A stretch of DNA of 64,000 nucleotides, from contig NZ_SCMU01000002.1 in assembly GCF_005503695.1 (NCBI RefSeq), positions 186,001 to 250,000 on the forward strand. The letters are read 5' to 3'. Under the pieces are notes generated by a model. That model had not been told where the DNA came from. It saw only the letters and a program-made list of their open reading frames with translations, and did no database searches. Position numbers and translations under genes: made by a program. The stretch is from Sphingopyxis sp. 2PD. Its GTDB lineage: Bacteria; Pseudomonadota; Alphaproteobacteria; Sphingomonadales; Sphingomonadaceae. The stretch's first letter is position 1, and each line of letters begins with the position of its first letter. Shown one piece after another: positions 45,483-55,460 of the stretch.

Positions 45483-46631
45483 ATGGCCGAAGCCGACCCG
45501 CCCGCACGGACGATCTCGCTCGGCACCGGTGTCGCTGCAATCGATGCCGCGGCATGGGACGCGTTGCATGACGGCGGTAATCCGTTTGTCAGCCATGCGT
45601 TCCTGTCGTTGCTTGAGGAATCGGGCAGCGTTGGGCCGGGCACCGGCTGGCAGGCCGCGCCGCTGCTAATTGAGGATGCGGCGGGCGTGCTGCTTGCCGC
45701 CGCGCCTGCTTACCTCAAATCGCACAGCCAGGGCGAATATGTGTTCGACCAGGGCTGGGCCGACGCCTGGGCGCGTGCCGGCGGGAGTTATTATCCCAAG
45801 CTTCAGATCGCAGCGCCTTTCACCCCCGTGCCGGGGCCGCGGCTGCTGGTGCAAAGCGAGGAGGATGCGGCGCTGCTGATCCGCGCCGCAGAAGCGTTGG
45901 TGCGCCAGAATGGTCTGTCGTCGGCGCATGCGACCTTTGTCGCGCCCGACCAGATGCCGCTGTTCGAAAACGCGGGCTGGCTGGTGCGCCGCGACATCCA
46001 GTTCCACTTTGCCAATGCGAACTACGCCCGCTTCGACGAATTCCTCGCGACGCTGACCTCGGCAAAGGGCAAGCAGCTGCGCAAGGAGCGCGCGCGGGCG
46101 GTCGAAGGGTTGCGGATCGAGGAGTTGACCGGCGCGGCGATCCGCCCCGAACATTGGGATGCCATGTGGCTCTTCTATCAGGACACTGGCGCGCGCAAAT
46201 GGGGGCGTCCCTATCTGACGCGCGCGGCGTTCGACCTGATTGGGACGCGGATGGCGGAGCAGGTCATCCTGCTCATCGCTTATGATGATGACCGGCCGGT
46301 GGCGGGCGCGCTGCACTTTCTTGGCGCCGACACGCTCTACGGCCGCTATTGGGGGTGCCTGACCGACATCCCCTATCTGCATTTCGAGCTATGCTATTAC
46401 CGCGCGATCGACATCGCGATCGCGCGCGGGCTGCGCCGGGTCGAGGCGGGCGCGCAAGGCGGGCATAAGCTCGCGCGTGGCTATGGCCCGGTCGCGACAT
46501 GGTCGGCGCATTTCATCGCCGATCCGGGATTCCGCCGTGCGGTCGCCGATTTTCTGGAGCAGGAGCGCCGCGCCGAAGAAGCCGAAATGCAATGGTTGGA
46601 AGGGCATATGCCCTTTCGGCGGGCGGATTAG
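45483..46631 (+). CDS. GNAT/FemAB-like protein (DUF482)
   Basis: 382 residues. N-terminal ISLGTGVAAIDAAAWDALHD, a middle block (APTKSH-like YLKSHSQGEYVFDQGWADAW) and the C-terminal HFLGADTLYGRYWGCLTDIP and VEAGAQGGHKLARGYGPVAT match the DUF482 family, annotated as peptidoglycan-related acyltransferases of the GNAT fold. No experimental function is known. It follows ridA by 8 bases. Confidence 0.85.
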   Translation: MAEADPPARTISLGTGVAAIDAAAWDALHDGGNPFVSHAFLSLLEESGSVGPGTGWQAAPLLIEDAAGVLLAAAPAYLKSHSQGEYVFDQGWADAWARAGGSYYPKLQIAAPFTPVPGPRLLVQSEEDAALLIRAAEALVRQNGLSSAHATFVAPDQMPLFENAGWLVRRDIQFHFANANYARFDEFLATLTSAKGKQLRKERARAVEGLRIEELTGAAIRPEHWDAMWLFYQDTGARKWGRPYLTRAAFDLIGTRMAEQVILLIAYDDDRPVAGALHFLGADTLYGRYWGCLTDIPYLHFELCYYRAIDIAIARGLRRVEAGAQGGHKLARGYGPVATWSAHFIADPGFRRAVADFLEQERRAEEAEMQWLEGHMPFRRAD

Positions 46632-46652
46632 GGCGACCGCCGGGATATTTGG

Positions 46653-46786
46653 TTCGCACGAAGACACAAAGACGCGAAGATGTCGCGTGGACCGCGAAGT
46701 GGCTCTGTCATATAACCTAACCGGGAAAAAGTGGGAGGCCTGCTGGCCCGAGCCAACCTCTTCGTGTCTTTGTGTCTTTGTGCGAA
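46653..46786. repeat. CACAAAGACGCGAAG-type inverted repeat pair
   Basis: TTCGCACGAAGACACAAAGA at 46653 faces TCTTTGTGTCTTTGTGCGAA ending at 46786, an imperfect 27-base pair between the convergent GNAT and SEL1-like genes. The same AAAG-rich family appears at 62352-62578. Confidence 0.7.
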
Positions 46787-46790
46787 AAAT

Positions 46791-47105
46791 TCAGGCAGCA
46801 AACCGCCGCGCAGCCGGACGACGCGCCGTCTCGTCGAGCCAAGCGCGCGCTTGGCGCTGCGCTTCGGCGATTTCGTCGCGGCTCATTTCGTCGGACAGGT
46901 CGGCGCGGCATTGCTGGCCTTCCTTGTTGCCGCCCAGCGCCGCGAGATTGAACCATTTATGCGCCTGGATCAGATCGACATCGACCCCGCCGGTCCCGGT
47001 GGAAAATGCGATCCCCAGATCGAAATAGGCATTGGCGTCGCCGCGCGCCGCGTCGAGCAGGCGGCTTTCGATCAGAAATTGCGCGGACTTCAGACTGTTG
47101 GCCAT
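46791..47105 (-). CDS. SEL1-like repeat protein
   Basis: 104 residues with one SEL1/TPR-like repeat (DANAYFDLGIAFSTGTGGVD, then LIQAHKWFNLAALGGNKEG) and a basic helical C-terminus (MSRDEIAEAQRQARAWLDET). Probably a small cytosolic protein-protein interaction module; no partner is indicated by context. Confidence 0.8.
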   Translation of the reverse strand: MANSLKSAQFLIESRLLDAARGDANAYFDLGIAFSTGTGGVDVDLIQAHKWFNLAALGGNKEGQQCRADLSDEMSRDEIAEAQRQARAWLDETARRPAARRFAA

Positions 47106-47245
47106 AAAAACCCCCTGTCGCCTCCCCCCACAGGAGGCTTCGGGGTCTAACCTTGCGACTTATGGTCAACAAAGCGTTAACGCGGGGCGCGATTTCTTGT
47201 GGATAGTGCGCCAAAGTGGCGCAATTCTGCCGATTTTCGTCGTAA

Positions 47246-48085
47246 TCAACTCACCGGATAATTGTCGATCAGCCGCGTTTTGCCCATCCGCGCGGCGGCG
47301 AGCAGGCGCGCCGGGTTCCGAAAAACGGTCAATCTTTCAAGGCTGTCGGCATCGGCGAGCGCGACATAATCGACGCTGTCAAAGCCGCCTGCGACGATCG
47401 CCGCCGCCGCTTCGGTCAACGCCGCATCGACATCGCCGCCCTGGGCAATCGCTCTTGCAGCGGCTTTCAAGGCATCGGGAAAGGCGGTTGCTGCAGCGCG
47501 CTGCTCGGCCGACAGATAAGCGTTGCGCGACGACAGCGCGAGGCCGTCGGGATCGCGCGCGATCGGGGCACCCAAAATGTCGAGGTGGAAATCGAGGTCG
47601 CGCGCCATGCGGCGGATGATCGCGAGCTGCTGCCAATCCTTTTCGCCGAAGATCGCGATGTCGGGACGGACCTGGTTGAACAATTTGGCGACGACGGTGG
47701 CGACGCCGTCGAAATGACCGGGGCGGGCGGCGCCGCAATAATCGGCGCCAAGTTCGGCAACCTCGATATGCGTGCTATGGCCGCCGGGATACATGACCGC
47801 GACGTCGGGCGCCCAGAGCAGCGCGACGCCTTGCTCGACCAGCAAGGCCGCATCGCGCGCTTCGTCGCGCGGATAGGCGGCGAAATCCTCGTTGGGGCCG
47901 AATTGGGTCGGGTTGACGAAGATCGAGACGACGACATGGTCAGCGACGCGCCGCCCCATGTGGACGAGCGAGAGGTGGCCGTCGTGCAGCGCCCCCATCG
48001 TCGGCACCAGCGCGACACTTTTGCCGCCCTGCTTCAGCGCCGCGATGCCGCGGTGCAGCGTCGCGATGTCACGGATGATTTGCAC
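47246..48085 (-). CDS. panC: Pantothenate synthetase
   Basis: Joins pantoate and beta-alanine with ATP. I use the GTG preceded at 10 bases by GGAGG (VQIIRDIATLHRGIAALKQG); upstream in-frame ATGs would collide with mipZ. The 279 residues carry LVPTMGALHDGHLSLVH, FVNPTQFGPNEDFAAYPR, IFGEKDWQQLAIIRRM and LALSSRNAYLS, the expected active-site segments. Divergent from mipZ. Confidence 0.95.
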   Translation of the reverse strand: MQIIRDIATLHRGIAALKQGGKSVALVPTMGALHDGHLSLVHMGRRVADHVVVSIFVNPTQFGPNEDFAAYPRDEARDAALLVEQGVALLWAPDVAVMYPGGHSTHIEVAELGADYCGAARPGHFDGVATVVAKLFNQVRPDIAIFGEKDWQQLAIIRRMARDLDFHLDILGAPIARDPDGLALSSRNAYLSAEQRAAATAFPDALKAAARAIAQGGDVDAALTEAAAAIVAGGFDSVDYVALADADSLERLTVFRNPARLLAAARMGKTRLIDNYPVS

Positions 48086-48167
48086 GCTTGCCCGCCCTCC
48101 GATAATGGCGACGCAACGGCCACCCGAGCGGCTCCCATGCGCCGCCAACAGGAAAATCGCAACGCTC

Positions 48168-48977
48168 ATGACGAACCCCGCCCCGCACCGCATCATCTTT
48201 GCCAATGAAAAGGGCGGGACCGGAAAATCTACCTGCGCCGTCCATTTCGCGGTCGCGCTGGCGAGTCAGGGGTGGAAGGTCGCGGGGCTCGATCTCGACC
48301 CGCGCCAGCGTACCTTTCACCGCTATCTCGAGAATCGGACCAACACCGCCAAACGCCGCGATATCGTTTTGCCGACGCCGCATTTCGAAGTGTTCGATGG
48401 TTCGACGATCGAGGAACTCGACGCGCAGGTCGCGCGGCTGTCGCACGATGTCGATTATTTCATCGCCGACACGCCCGGCCGCGACGATGTGTTTGCGCGC
48501 CATCTGGCGACGTCCGCCGACACGCTGGTCACCCCGATCAACGACAGTTTCATCGATTTCGACCTGATCGGTCAGGTCGATCCCGAGAGTTTTCAGGTCA
48601 CTCGCCCCAGCTTTTATTCGGAACTGATCTGGGACACGCGCAAGGCGCGCGCCAAGAGCGACGGGCGGACGATCGACTGGATCATCCTGCGCAACCGCCT
48701 CCAGCATGTCGACGCGCATAATATGCGCCGCGTCGGCGAGGCGCTGAACCAGCTATCGCGCCGCGTCGGCTTCCGTGTCATCCCCGGGCTTGGCGAACGT
48801 GTGATCTATCGCGAGCTGTTTCCTGCGGGTCTGACCCTGCTCGACAAGCCGCATCTCGGCGGCATGGGGATCGGCCATGTCGTCGCGCGGCAGGAATTGC
48901 GCGAAGCGATGGGCGGGCTGAACCTGCCCGCGCGCGAGCGGCTGCACCCCGACGGCGATCTGTTCGCCGCCGCCTGA
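48168..48977 (+). CDS. mipZ: Division-plane positioning ATPase MipZ
   Basis: ParA/MinD-like ATPase that forms a gradient from the poles and inhibits FtsZ away from midcell in alphaproteobacteria. The 269 residues start [20 protein letters not shown] with deviant Walker A KGGTGKST (15-22). They continue with [44 protein letters not shown] and a C-terminal [20 protein letters not shown], closely following Caulobacter MipZ. Confidence 0.93.
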   Translation: MTNPAPHRIIFANEKGGTGKSTCAVHFAVALASQGWKVAGLDLDPRQRTFHRYLENRTNTAKRRDIVLPTPHFEVFDGSTIEELDAQVARLSHDVDYFIADTPGRDDVFARHLATSADTLVTPINDSFIDFDLIGQVDPESFQVTRPSFYSELIWDTRKARAKSDGRTIDWIILRNRLQHVDAHNMRRVGEALNQLSRRVGFRVIPGLGERVIYRELFPAGLTLLDKPHLGGMGIGHVVARQELREAMGGLNLPARERLHPDGDLFAAA

Positions 48978-49009
48978 CACCTCCCCCACCGCACAAGACT
49001 GAGAGCATT

Positions 49010-50392
49010 ATGACGCACAATTTCCATCCCACGATGCTGCGCGAATATGACATCCGCGGCGTGGTCGGCGACACGCTGTCGGACAAGGACGCCTATGCCA
49101 TCGGGCGCAGTTTCGCGACGCTCGTCGCGCGCGGAGGGGGCAAGCGGATCGCGGTCGGTTATGACGGACGGCTGTCGTCGCCGATGCTCGCCGACGCGCT
49201 GATCGCCGGGATCAACGCGGCGGGTATCGACGCGCTGAACGTCGGGCTCGGGCCGACGCCGATGCTCTATTATGCGGCGTCAACCGAAGAGGTGGATGGC
49301 GGCATCCAGATAACCGGCAGCCACAATCCCCCCGACTATAACGGCTTCAAATTTGTGATGCAGGGGCGTCCTTTCTATGGCGCCGACATTCAGCGGATCG
49401 GGGAAATGGCCGCCGCGGGCGATTGGGAAACTGGCGAAGGTGCCACGCAGAGCATCGACATCATCGACGCCTATGTCGACCGGCTGGTCGAGGGTTTCGC
49501 CGGTAGCGCCTTCCGCATCGGCTGGGATGCGGGCAATGGCGCGGCGGGGACGGTGATCGAAAAACTCACCGCGAAGTTGCCGGGCGAGCATTTCCTGTTG
49601 TTCACCGACATCGACGGCCATTTCCCGAACCACCATCCCGATCCCACCGAAGAGAAGAATCTGGCCGATTTGCGCAAGCTCGTCGCCGAGAGGAATCTCG
49701 ATTTCGGCGTCGCTTTCGATGGAGATGGCGACAGGATCGGCGCGATCGACGGCGAGGGACGGGTGATCTGGGGCGACCAGTTGCTGCAAATCTACGCCGC
49801 GGCGTTGCTGCAGGACATGCCCGGCGCGACGATCATTGCCGATGTTAAGGCGAGTCAGGCGCTATTCGACCGCGTTGCGGAGCTCGGCGGAACGCCCTTG
49901 ATGTGGAAGACCGGCCACAGCCTGATCAAGGCAAAGATGAAGGAAACCGGCAGCCCGCTGGCGGGCGAGATGAGCGGGCATGTCTTCTTCGCCGACCGCT
50001 ATTATGGCTATGACGACGCGCCTTACGCCGCGGTGCGGCTGATCGAGGCGGCGACGAAGCTCGGGCAAAGCGTTACCGAATTGCGCGGCAATATGGCGCC
50101 GATGGTCAACACGCCTGAACTCCGCTTCCAGGTCGACGAGGTGCGCAAATTCGCCATTGTGGATGAAGTATTGGCGCGGCTGGCCGCATCGGGGGCAAAG
50201 GTCGATCGCACCGACGGCGCGCGGGTGCTGACCGACGACGGCTGGTGGCTGCTCCGCGCCTCGAACACGCAGGATGTGCTGGTCGCGCGCGCCGAAGCGA
50301 AGGATGAGGTCGCCTTGGCACGGTTGCTCGCCGCGATCGACGAACAGCTTGCGCAGTCGGGGGTGGTACGCGGCCCACAGACCGGGCACTAG
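49010..50392 (+). CDS. Phosphomannomutase/phosphoglucomutase
   Basis: Interconverts hexose 6- and 1-phosphates for polysaccharide and LPS precursors. The 460 residues show the four-domain fold: catalytic Ser104 in [12 protein letters not shown], the metal loop [13 protein letters not shown], sugar-binding GEMSGHVFF and the phosphate-binding [15 protein letters not shown]. It fits AlgC/ManB-type enzymes with dual sugar use. It is located between mipZ and lptB, all on the same strand. Confidence 0.93.
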   Translation: MTHNFHPTMLREYDIRGVVGDTLSDKDAYAIGRSFATLVARGGGKRIAVGYDGRLSSPMLADALIAGINAAGIDALNVGLGPTPMLYYAASTEEVDGGIQITGSHNPPDYNGFKFVMQGRPFYGADIQRIGEMAAAGDWETGEGATQSIDIIDAYVDRLVEGFAGSAFRIGWDAGNGAAGTVIEKLTAKLPGEHFLLFTDIDGHFPNHHPDPTEEKNLADLRKLVAERNLDFGVAFDGDGDRIGAIDGEGRVIWGDQLLQIYAAALLQDMPGATIIADVKASQALFDRVAELGGTPLMWKTGHSLIKAKMKETGSPLAGEMSGHVFFADRYYGYDDAPYAAVRLIEAATKLGQSVTELRGNMAPMVNTPELRFQVDEVRKFAIVDEVLARLAASGAKVDRTDGARVLTDDGWWLLRASNTQDVLVARAEAKDEVALARLLAAIDEQLAQSGVVRGPQTGH

Positions 50393-50489
50393 GCCCCCTT
50401 CGCGCCGCCTTGCAATAATCTTGCCAGATTGACCTTGGCCGCGCTCCTCGGGTAACGCCCGTGCATATGTCTTCAGGAAGCGATCCAGC

Positions 50490-51308
50490 ATGACCCACGA
50501 CGAAGCGACCCCGGCCTCGCTGACCGCCGACGCCGATCACGGCGTTGCAGAGCATAAGGCGCATGTTCGCGATGACGCGGCAGCGGGCAACGGCCTTGCG
50601 GTCATTTCGATCGCCAAAAGCTATGACAAGCGTACCGTGCTGTCCGATGTGTCGCTGTCGGTCGGCAAGGGCGAAGTTGTCGGCCTGCTCGGCCCGAACG
50701 GCGCCGGCAAGACGACCTGCTTCTATTCGATCATGGGGCTGGTGAAGCCCGACGCCGGCCGCATCATGCTCGACGGCGCCGACATCACCGCGTTGCCGAT
50801 GTACCGCCGCGCGATCCTGGGTCTCGGTTATCTGCCGCAGGAAACCTCGATCTTTCGCGGCATGACGGTGGCGCAGAATATCGGCGCGGTGCTCGAACTC
50901 GCCGAACCCGACAAGGTGTCGCGCGAGAGACGGCTGGAGGAATTGCTCGACGAATTCGGGCTGACCCGGCTGCGCGATTCGGCGGCGATGGCGCTGTCGG
51001 GCGGCGAACGGCGCCGCGCCGAAATCGCCCGCGCGCTCGCAGCCAACCCGTCGATCATGCTGCTCGACGAACCCTTCGCCGGGATCGACCCGCTGTCGAT
51101 CAGCGATATCCGAGATCTGGTTGCCGACCTCAAGACGCGCGGTATCGGGGTGCTGATCACCGACCATAATGTCCGCGAAACGCTCGACCTCGTCGACCGC
51201 GCGTGCATCATCTATGACGGCAAGGTGCTGCTCGCGGGTTCGCCCGAAGAGCTGGTCGCCGACCCTGAGGTGCGGCGGCTGTATCTGGGCGAGGGTTTCT
51301 CGTTGTGA
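50490..51308 (+). CDS. lptB: LPS export ABC transporter ATP-binding protein LptB
   Basis: ATPase powering LPS extraction with LptFG. The 272 residues include an N-terminal extension of about 35 residues (acidic/Ala-rich) absent from E. coli LptB. The core carries Walker A GPNGAGKTT, Q-loop YLPQETSIFRGMTV, signature LSGGERRRAEIARAL, Walker B IMLLDEPFAGIDPLS and switch TDHNV. lptC and lptA, often upstream, are not here. rpoN follows, as in many proteobacteria. Confidence 0.95.
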   Translation: MTHDEATPASLTADADHGVAEHKAHVRDDAAAGNGLAVISIAKSYDKRTVLSDVSLSVGKGEVVGLLGPNGAGKTTCFYSIMGLVKPDAGRIMLDGADITALPMYRRAILGLGYLPQETSIFRGMTVAQNIGAVLELAEPDKVSRERRLEELLDEFGLTRLRDSAAMALSGGERRRAEIARALAANPSIMLLDEPFAGIDPLSISDIRDLVADLKTRGIGVLITDHNVRETLDLVDRACIIYDGKVLLAGSPEELVADPEVRRLYLGEGFSL

Positions 51309-51343
51309 TGTTAGCGGGCCGCCGCCAGAAAAATTTCCATGTG

Positions 51344-51423
51344 TCCCCGCGAAGGCGGGGACCCATCTCCGGTGGGTTCGAAATGGCACCGACCGGCGAT
51401 GGGCTCCCGCCTCCGCGGGAGCA
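51344..51423. repeat. TCCCCGCGAAGGCGGGGACCCATC inverted repeat pair
   Basis: TCCCCGCGAAGGCGGGGACC at 51344 faces GGGCTCCCGCCTCCGCGGGA ending near 51420, each arm also forming its own hairpin. It fills the 139-base gap between lptB and rpoN and could lower read-through. Confidence 0.7.
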
Positions 51424-51447
51424 CGGCGGGGAATAATTTAGCCCGCC

Positions 51448-52917
51448 ATGGCGTTGGGTCCGCGCCTCGATCTCCGCCAGTCGCAATCGCTGGTGATGAC
51501 GCCGCAGCTGCAGCAAGCGATCAAGCTGCTGGCGCTGTCGAACCTCGAACTCGAAACCTATCTCGCCGAGGCGCTCGAGGGTAACCCGCTGCTCGATGCG
51601 ACCTCGGGCGATAGCGACGGTAGCGCGGGCGATGCGAATGACAATCCCGGTGACGATGCGCCGATAACCGAGGCAGCATCGCTCGATGCCGACCATGCCT
51701 TGTCGTCGGATAGCGGCACCGCGAACGACCTTGATGTCGATATGACCGCCGAAAGCTTTCACCACGACAGCGTCAGCGACAATGTCGGCTTGTCGGGCAG
51801 CGACAGCGAAGGCATCGATTTCGACAGTTTTGCGGGCGAGGACGAAACGCTGCACGGTCATCTGCTTGCGCAGGTCGGCGAGCGCTTTAGCGGGCTGGAG
51901 GCAATGATCGCCGAGCAGCTGGTCGCGCTGATTGACGAGACCGGCTATCTGCGCGCCGATCTCGCCGAGGTGGCGCAGCGACTGGGCGTGCCGCTGGCGC
52001 TGGTCGAGAATGTGCTGGCCGGCGTGCAATGTTTCGATCCCTCGGGGGTCGGCGGGCGCGATCTTGCTGAATGTATCGCGATCCAGGCGCGCGAGGCCGA
52101 TCGGTACGACCCGGCGATGGCCTGCATGATCGCCCACCTCGACCTCGTCGCCAAGGGCGCGTTCCCGCAATTGAAGCGCATCTGCGGCGTCGACGACGAA
52201 GATCTGGCCGACATGATTCGCGAATTGCGGGGTTATGATCCCAAGCCCGGGCTGAAATTTGGTGGTGACGCGGCGCAGGCAGTCGTCCCCGACCTGTTCA
52301 TCCGCCAAACCGCGAAGGGCTGGGCGGTCGAGATCAACAGTGGCACCCTGCCGCGCCTGCTCGTCAATCGCCGCTATTATAGCGAACTGGCCACCGGCGC
52401 CGCCGCCAAGAGCAAGGCGTGGCTGTCCGAACAGCTGGCGAGCGCGAACTGGCTGGTCCGCGCGCTCGACCAGCGGCAGCGCACGATCATCAAGGTGGCA
52501 AGCGCGATCGTCAAACAGCAGGAGGGGTTTTTCCTGCACGGCGTCGCGCATATGCGCCCACTGACCTTGCGCCAGGTCGCCGAAGAAATCGGCATGCACG
52601 AATCGACCGTCAGCCGCGTCACCAGCAACAAATATCTCAGCTGCCCGCGGGGGCTGTTCGAGCTCAAATATTTCTTCTCGAGCGGCATTTCGGCGACCGA
52701 GGGTGACGGCGCGGTGTCGGCCGAGGCGGTGAAGAGCCGGATCAAGGCGATGATCGAGGCCGAAGATGCCAAGGCAATCCTGTCCGACGAGACGATCGCG
52801 CAGAAACTCTCGGCCGAGGGGCACGACATCGCGCGGCGCACCGTGGTGAAATATCGCGAGGCGATGGGCTATGGCTCGTCGGTGCAGCGGCGGCGGCAGA
52901 AAGCTTTGGCGGGTTAA
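51448..52917 (+). CDS. rpoN: RNA polymerase sigma-54 factor
   Basis: Directs transcription from -24/-12 promoters with enhancer-binding activators, classically nitrogen genes. The 489 residues have the N-terminal activator-contact region (QSQSLVMTPQLQQAIKLLAL), an acidic Asp/Ser-rich region II (about 55-130), the core-binding domain, the helix-turn-helix (HESTVSRVTSNKYLSCPRGL) and the RpoN box ARRTVVKYRE. The usual downstream hpf and ptsN are absent. Confidence 0.96.
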   Translation: MALGPRLDLRQSQSLVMTPQLQQAIKLLALSNLELETYLAEALEGNPLLDATSGDSDGSAGDANDNPGDDAPITEAASLDADHALSSDSGTANDLDVDMTAESFHHDSVSDNVGLSGSDSEGIDFDSFAGEDETLHGHLLAQVGERFSGLEAMIAEQLVALIDETGYLRADLAEVAQRLGVPLALVENVLAGVQCFDPSGVGGRDLAECIAIQAREADRYDPAMACMIAHLDLVAKGAFPQLKRICGVDDEDLADMIRELRGYDPKPGLKFGGDAAQAVVPDLFIRQTAKGWAVEINSGTLPRLLVNRRYYSELATGAAAKSKAWLSEQLASANWLVRALDQRQRTIIKVASAIVKQQEGFFLHGVAHMRPLTLRQVAEEIGMHESTVSRVTSNKYLSCPRGLFELKYFFSSGISATEGDGAVSAEAVKSRIKAMIEAEDAKAILSDETIAQKLSAEGHDIARRTVVKYREAMGYGSSVQRRRQKALAG

Positions 52918-52923
52918 GAACCT

Positions 52924-52996
52924 CGTCACCCCGGACTTGATCCGGGGTCTATGACCTCGCCGCAGCTATGGATGCCGGATCAAGTCCGGCCTGACG
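52924..52996. repeat. CCGGACTTGATCCGG inverted repeat pair
   Basis: CGTCACCCCGGACTTGATCC at 52924 and ATGCCGGATCAAGTCCGG at 52972 with CCTGACG form a pair of opposed copies. The element is widespread in intergenic DNA of alphaproteobacteria. It lies directly after rpoN. Confidence 0.75.
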
Positions 52997-53087
52997 AAAT
53001 TAGGGGCGTGAACCGGTTGACTTTTCGCCTGCATCCCCATAGTTGCGCCGCTTCGCGTCAACACGCCAAGATTTACGGAACAGAACG

Positions 53088-53213
53088 ATGAAGATTCGCA
53101 ACAGCCTGAAGTCGCTGAAGGACCGCCACCGGGATAACCGCGTTATCCGCCGCCGTGGCCGCACCTATGTGATCAACAAGACCAACCGCCGCTTCAAGGC
53201 GCGCCAGGGCTGA
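53088..53213 (+). CDS. rpmJ: 50S ribosomal protein L36, type B (zinc-free)
   Basis: 41 residues: [20 protein letters not shown], then [20 protein letters not shown] and G. It has none of the Cys/His zinc ligands of classical L36, so it is the YkgO-like form that is standard in alphaproteobacteria. It is away from the ribosomal operon, where L36 is often encoded after secY in other bacteria. Confidence 0.95.
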   Translation: MKIRNSLKSLKDRHRDNRVIRRRGRTYVINKTNRRFKARQG

Positions 53214-53310
53214 TTGTCCTGTCGGGGCGTTTTCCGCCCCGCGCGTATAACGAAGTCAGCGTGACGCCGTCGGATGCTTCCGGCGGCGCTTTCGCGTGTC
53301 CGGAGTGCCC

Positions 53311-53922
53311 ATGATTCGCCAATCGGTGATTTTTGATGTCGGCCGCGTCCTGTTCGACTGGGACCTCCGCCACCTGTTCGCGAAATTGATCGACGACCGG
53401 GACGAGCTCGAATGGTTCGTGACCAACGTCGTTACGCCCCAATGGCATTTCCAGCATGATGCCGGGCGCCCGCTCGCCGAGATGCTGCCCGAGCTCAAGG
53501 GCGAATTTCCGGGACATGACGATCTGATCGACGCTTATGCGGCGCGCTTCAACGAAACGATTCCCGGGCCGATGCCGGGCAGTCTAGAGCTCGTGGCGCG
53601 ATTGGACGCCGCGGGGGTGCCGCTGTTCGCGATCACCAATTTCGGCCATGAATTCTGGGAAGGCTTCCGTCCGACCCAGCCGGTGTTCGACCGTTTTCAG
53701 GGTATCATCGTGTCGGGCACCGAGAAATTGATGAAGCCCGATCCCGCGATCTACCGCCTCGCGATCGAGCGCTTCGGCATCGATCCCGCGGGCGCGCTGT
53801 TCATCGACGATGTCGCGGCGAATATCGCTGGGGCCGAATCGGTCGGCATCGCCGGCCATCTGTTCGGCGGCGCGGCGATGCTCGAACGCGATCTGGTCGC
53901 GCGCGGCTATCTGCCAGGCTAA
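53311..53922 (+). CDS. HAD-family hydrolase (haloacid dehalogenase-like)
   Basis: 203 residues from the ATG 5 bases after GGAG; a GTG 5 codons earlier is possible. Motif I VIFDVGRVLFDWD, motif II FAITNFGHEFW, motif III KPDPAIYRLAIERFG and motif IV FIDDVAANIAGAESVG are intact, as in YihX-type phosphatases. The stop overlaps the convergent beta-lactamase-like gene by 4 bases. Confidence 0.9.
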   Translation: MIRQSVIFDVGRVLFDWDLRHLFAKLIDDRDELEWFVTNVVTPQWHFQHDAGRPLAEMLPELKGEFPGHDDLIDAYAARFNETIPGPMPGSLELVARLDAAGVPLFAITNFGHEFWEGFRPTQPVFDRFQGIIVSGTEKLMKPDPAIYRLAIERFGIDPAGALFIDDVAANIAGAESVGIAGHLFGGAAMLERDLVARGYLPG

Positions 53923-55352
53923 TCGAAACGCAGCACCAGGCGGCGCGTCGTGGTGATTGGCGCGGCAAAGCTGCCGTCGGCCTGCGCGCGCAAATCGGCG
54001 ATGCCGAACGGATTGACGATCCCCGCGCGGCTCAGTCCGCCTTTGGGGTCGAGCCCGACGATCGTCAGCGGCGCGTCGCTTCGCTGCATCGCGGTGCCGA
54101 AATAGGCCAGCATCGCGGGGTGCTGGTCGGCGGTGCCGACGCACAGCCCCGCCTCGATCCGGAAGCGCACCGCGCCTTCGACCGCGACGTCGCCAAAGGT
54201 GCCGCGATAGCGCTGCGCCGCGAGCGGGCATTCGGCGGCGACCAGCCCGGCGGGTGCGGCACGGAAGGGCGCGGCGATCATCTGCGCGGTGGGTTCCATG
54301 CGCGACACCCACGACGCATTGGACAGCAGGCTGACGGCCGTGCGTTCGCCGCGCCACAGACCGAGCGTGCTGCGCGCGCCAAGCGCTACGCCATTGTGAT
54401 GGACGATGGGCGCGCCGTCGGCGTCGCTCCCGATGCGCCAGCCGAAACCGACCTCATAATCCTCCGCTCCTGCCGCTTTGCCATCGGCGAGCTTCACCGG
54501 CACGAGCATCGCATCAAAGGTATCGGAGCGCACGACGCGGCCGTCGATCATCCGTCCGCCGAAACTTGCGACCGCACTCGCGGTGCCACTGAGCCCGCCG
54601 CCGCCCCAGGTGTAGCTGAAATCGTGGCGCGGCAGATCGACCACGCGCCGCTGGTCGAAGCCATAGGCGCGCGAGGCGTTGGGGTCGCCGCTGTCGGTCG
54701 CGTCGGCGCGAATCGCGAGCCCCGGTGCGACCTTTTTTGCGACATAGTCGGTGAAGGGGCGTCCGGCCTTGTCCTCGACCAGCGCGCCGAGCAGGCTATA
54801 GCCCCATGACGAATAGCTGTAGGTGGTTCCCGGCGGGCTCAGCAGGTCGCGCCCCGCGAAAATCGCGACGGCATCGCGCCCCGTGGCGTAGTGACGCGAT
54901 CCGCGATCCGCATCGATCGCCTGATAATGCGGCAGGCCCGAGACATGCGCCGCGATCTGGCGTGGGGTGATCGCCGGCCAGCGCGTATCCAGCCATGGCA
55001 ATTGGCGCTGTACCGGCGCGTCGGGATCGATCCGGCCTTGTTCGGCAAGCTGCATGACGGCGGCGACGGTGAGCAGCTTTGAGACGCTCGCGAGCCGGAA
55101 CAGTGTGTCGCGCGTGACTGGCGCCCCGCTAGTGCGATCGCGCTGCCCGCTCGCGCCGTCCCAGACGATGCGGCCGTCCTGCCACACCGCGGCGGCCATG
55201 CCGGGGACGCCGTTGGTTTCGCGGAGCGTGTCGAGCAGGCGCTGCGCGACGGCAGCCCGGTCGGCGTTAGCGCCGGTTTGCGCGCACGCGGGCGCTGCGC
55301 TCGCGAGCAAGGCGGTGGCGCCCAGAATATATGCGATCGGTCGTAACATCAT
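53919..55352 (-). CDS. Secreted serine hydrolase (beta-lactamase / penicillin-binding fold)
   Basis: 477 residues. The N-terminal signal peptide (AYILGATALLASAAPACA) directs export. The serine-hydrolase motif SVSK (Ser89-Lys92) and the second motif YSYSSWGYS are present, placing it in the class C beta-lactamase-like family, most members of which are esterases or peptidases rather than antibiotic resistance enzymes. The last about 120 residues form a separate beta domain. Substrate unknown. Confidence 0.88.
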   Translation of the reverse strand: MMLRPIAYILGATALLASAAPACAQTGANADRAAVAQRLLDTLRETNGVPGMAAAVWQDGRIVWDGASGQRDRTSGAPVTRDTLFRLASVSKLLTVAAVMQLAEQGRIDPDAPVQRQLPWLDTRWPAITPRQIAAHVSGLPHYQAIDADRGSRHYATGRDAVAIFAGRDLLSPPGTTYSYSSWGYSLLGALVEDKAGRPFTDYVAKKVAPGLAIRADATDSGDPNASRAYGFDQRRVVDLPRHDFSYTWGGGGLSGTASAVASFGGRMIDGRVVRSDTFDAMLVPVKLADGKAAGAEDYEVGFGWRIGSDADGAPIVHHNGVALGARSTLGLWRGERTAVSLLSNASWVSRMEPTAQMIAAPFRAAPAGLVAAECPLAAQRYRGTFGDVAVEGAVRFRIEAGLCVGTADQHPAMLAYFGTAMQRSDAPLTIVGLDPKGGLSRAGIVNPFGIADLRAQADGSFAAPITTTRRLVLRFD

Positions 55353-55460
55353 CGGATCCCCTCCCTTTGGTGGAAGGGCGGAATGAGTCCGATCTGTCGC
55401 GCCGATGTGCCGAAATGTCGCGCGCCTGTCGCACGCCTTGGGGCTATTGGTACCGGTACC

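Noticed and set aside
53919-55352. Antibiotic resistance beta-lactamase
   Set aside because: The SxxK and YSS-type motifs show the fold, but the protein also has a long extra C-terminal domain. Most relatives are esterases or peptidases, so resistance is not supported.
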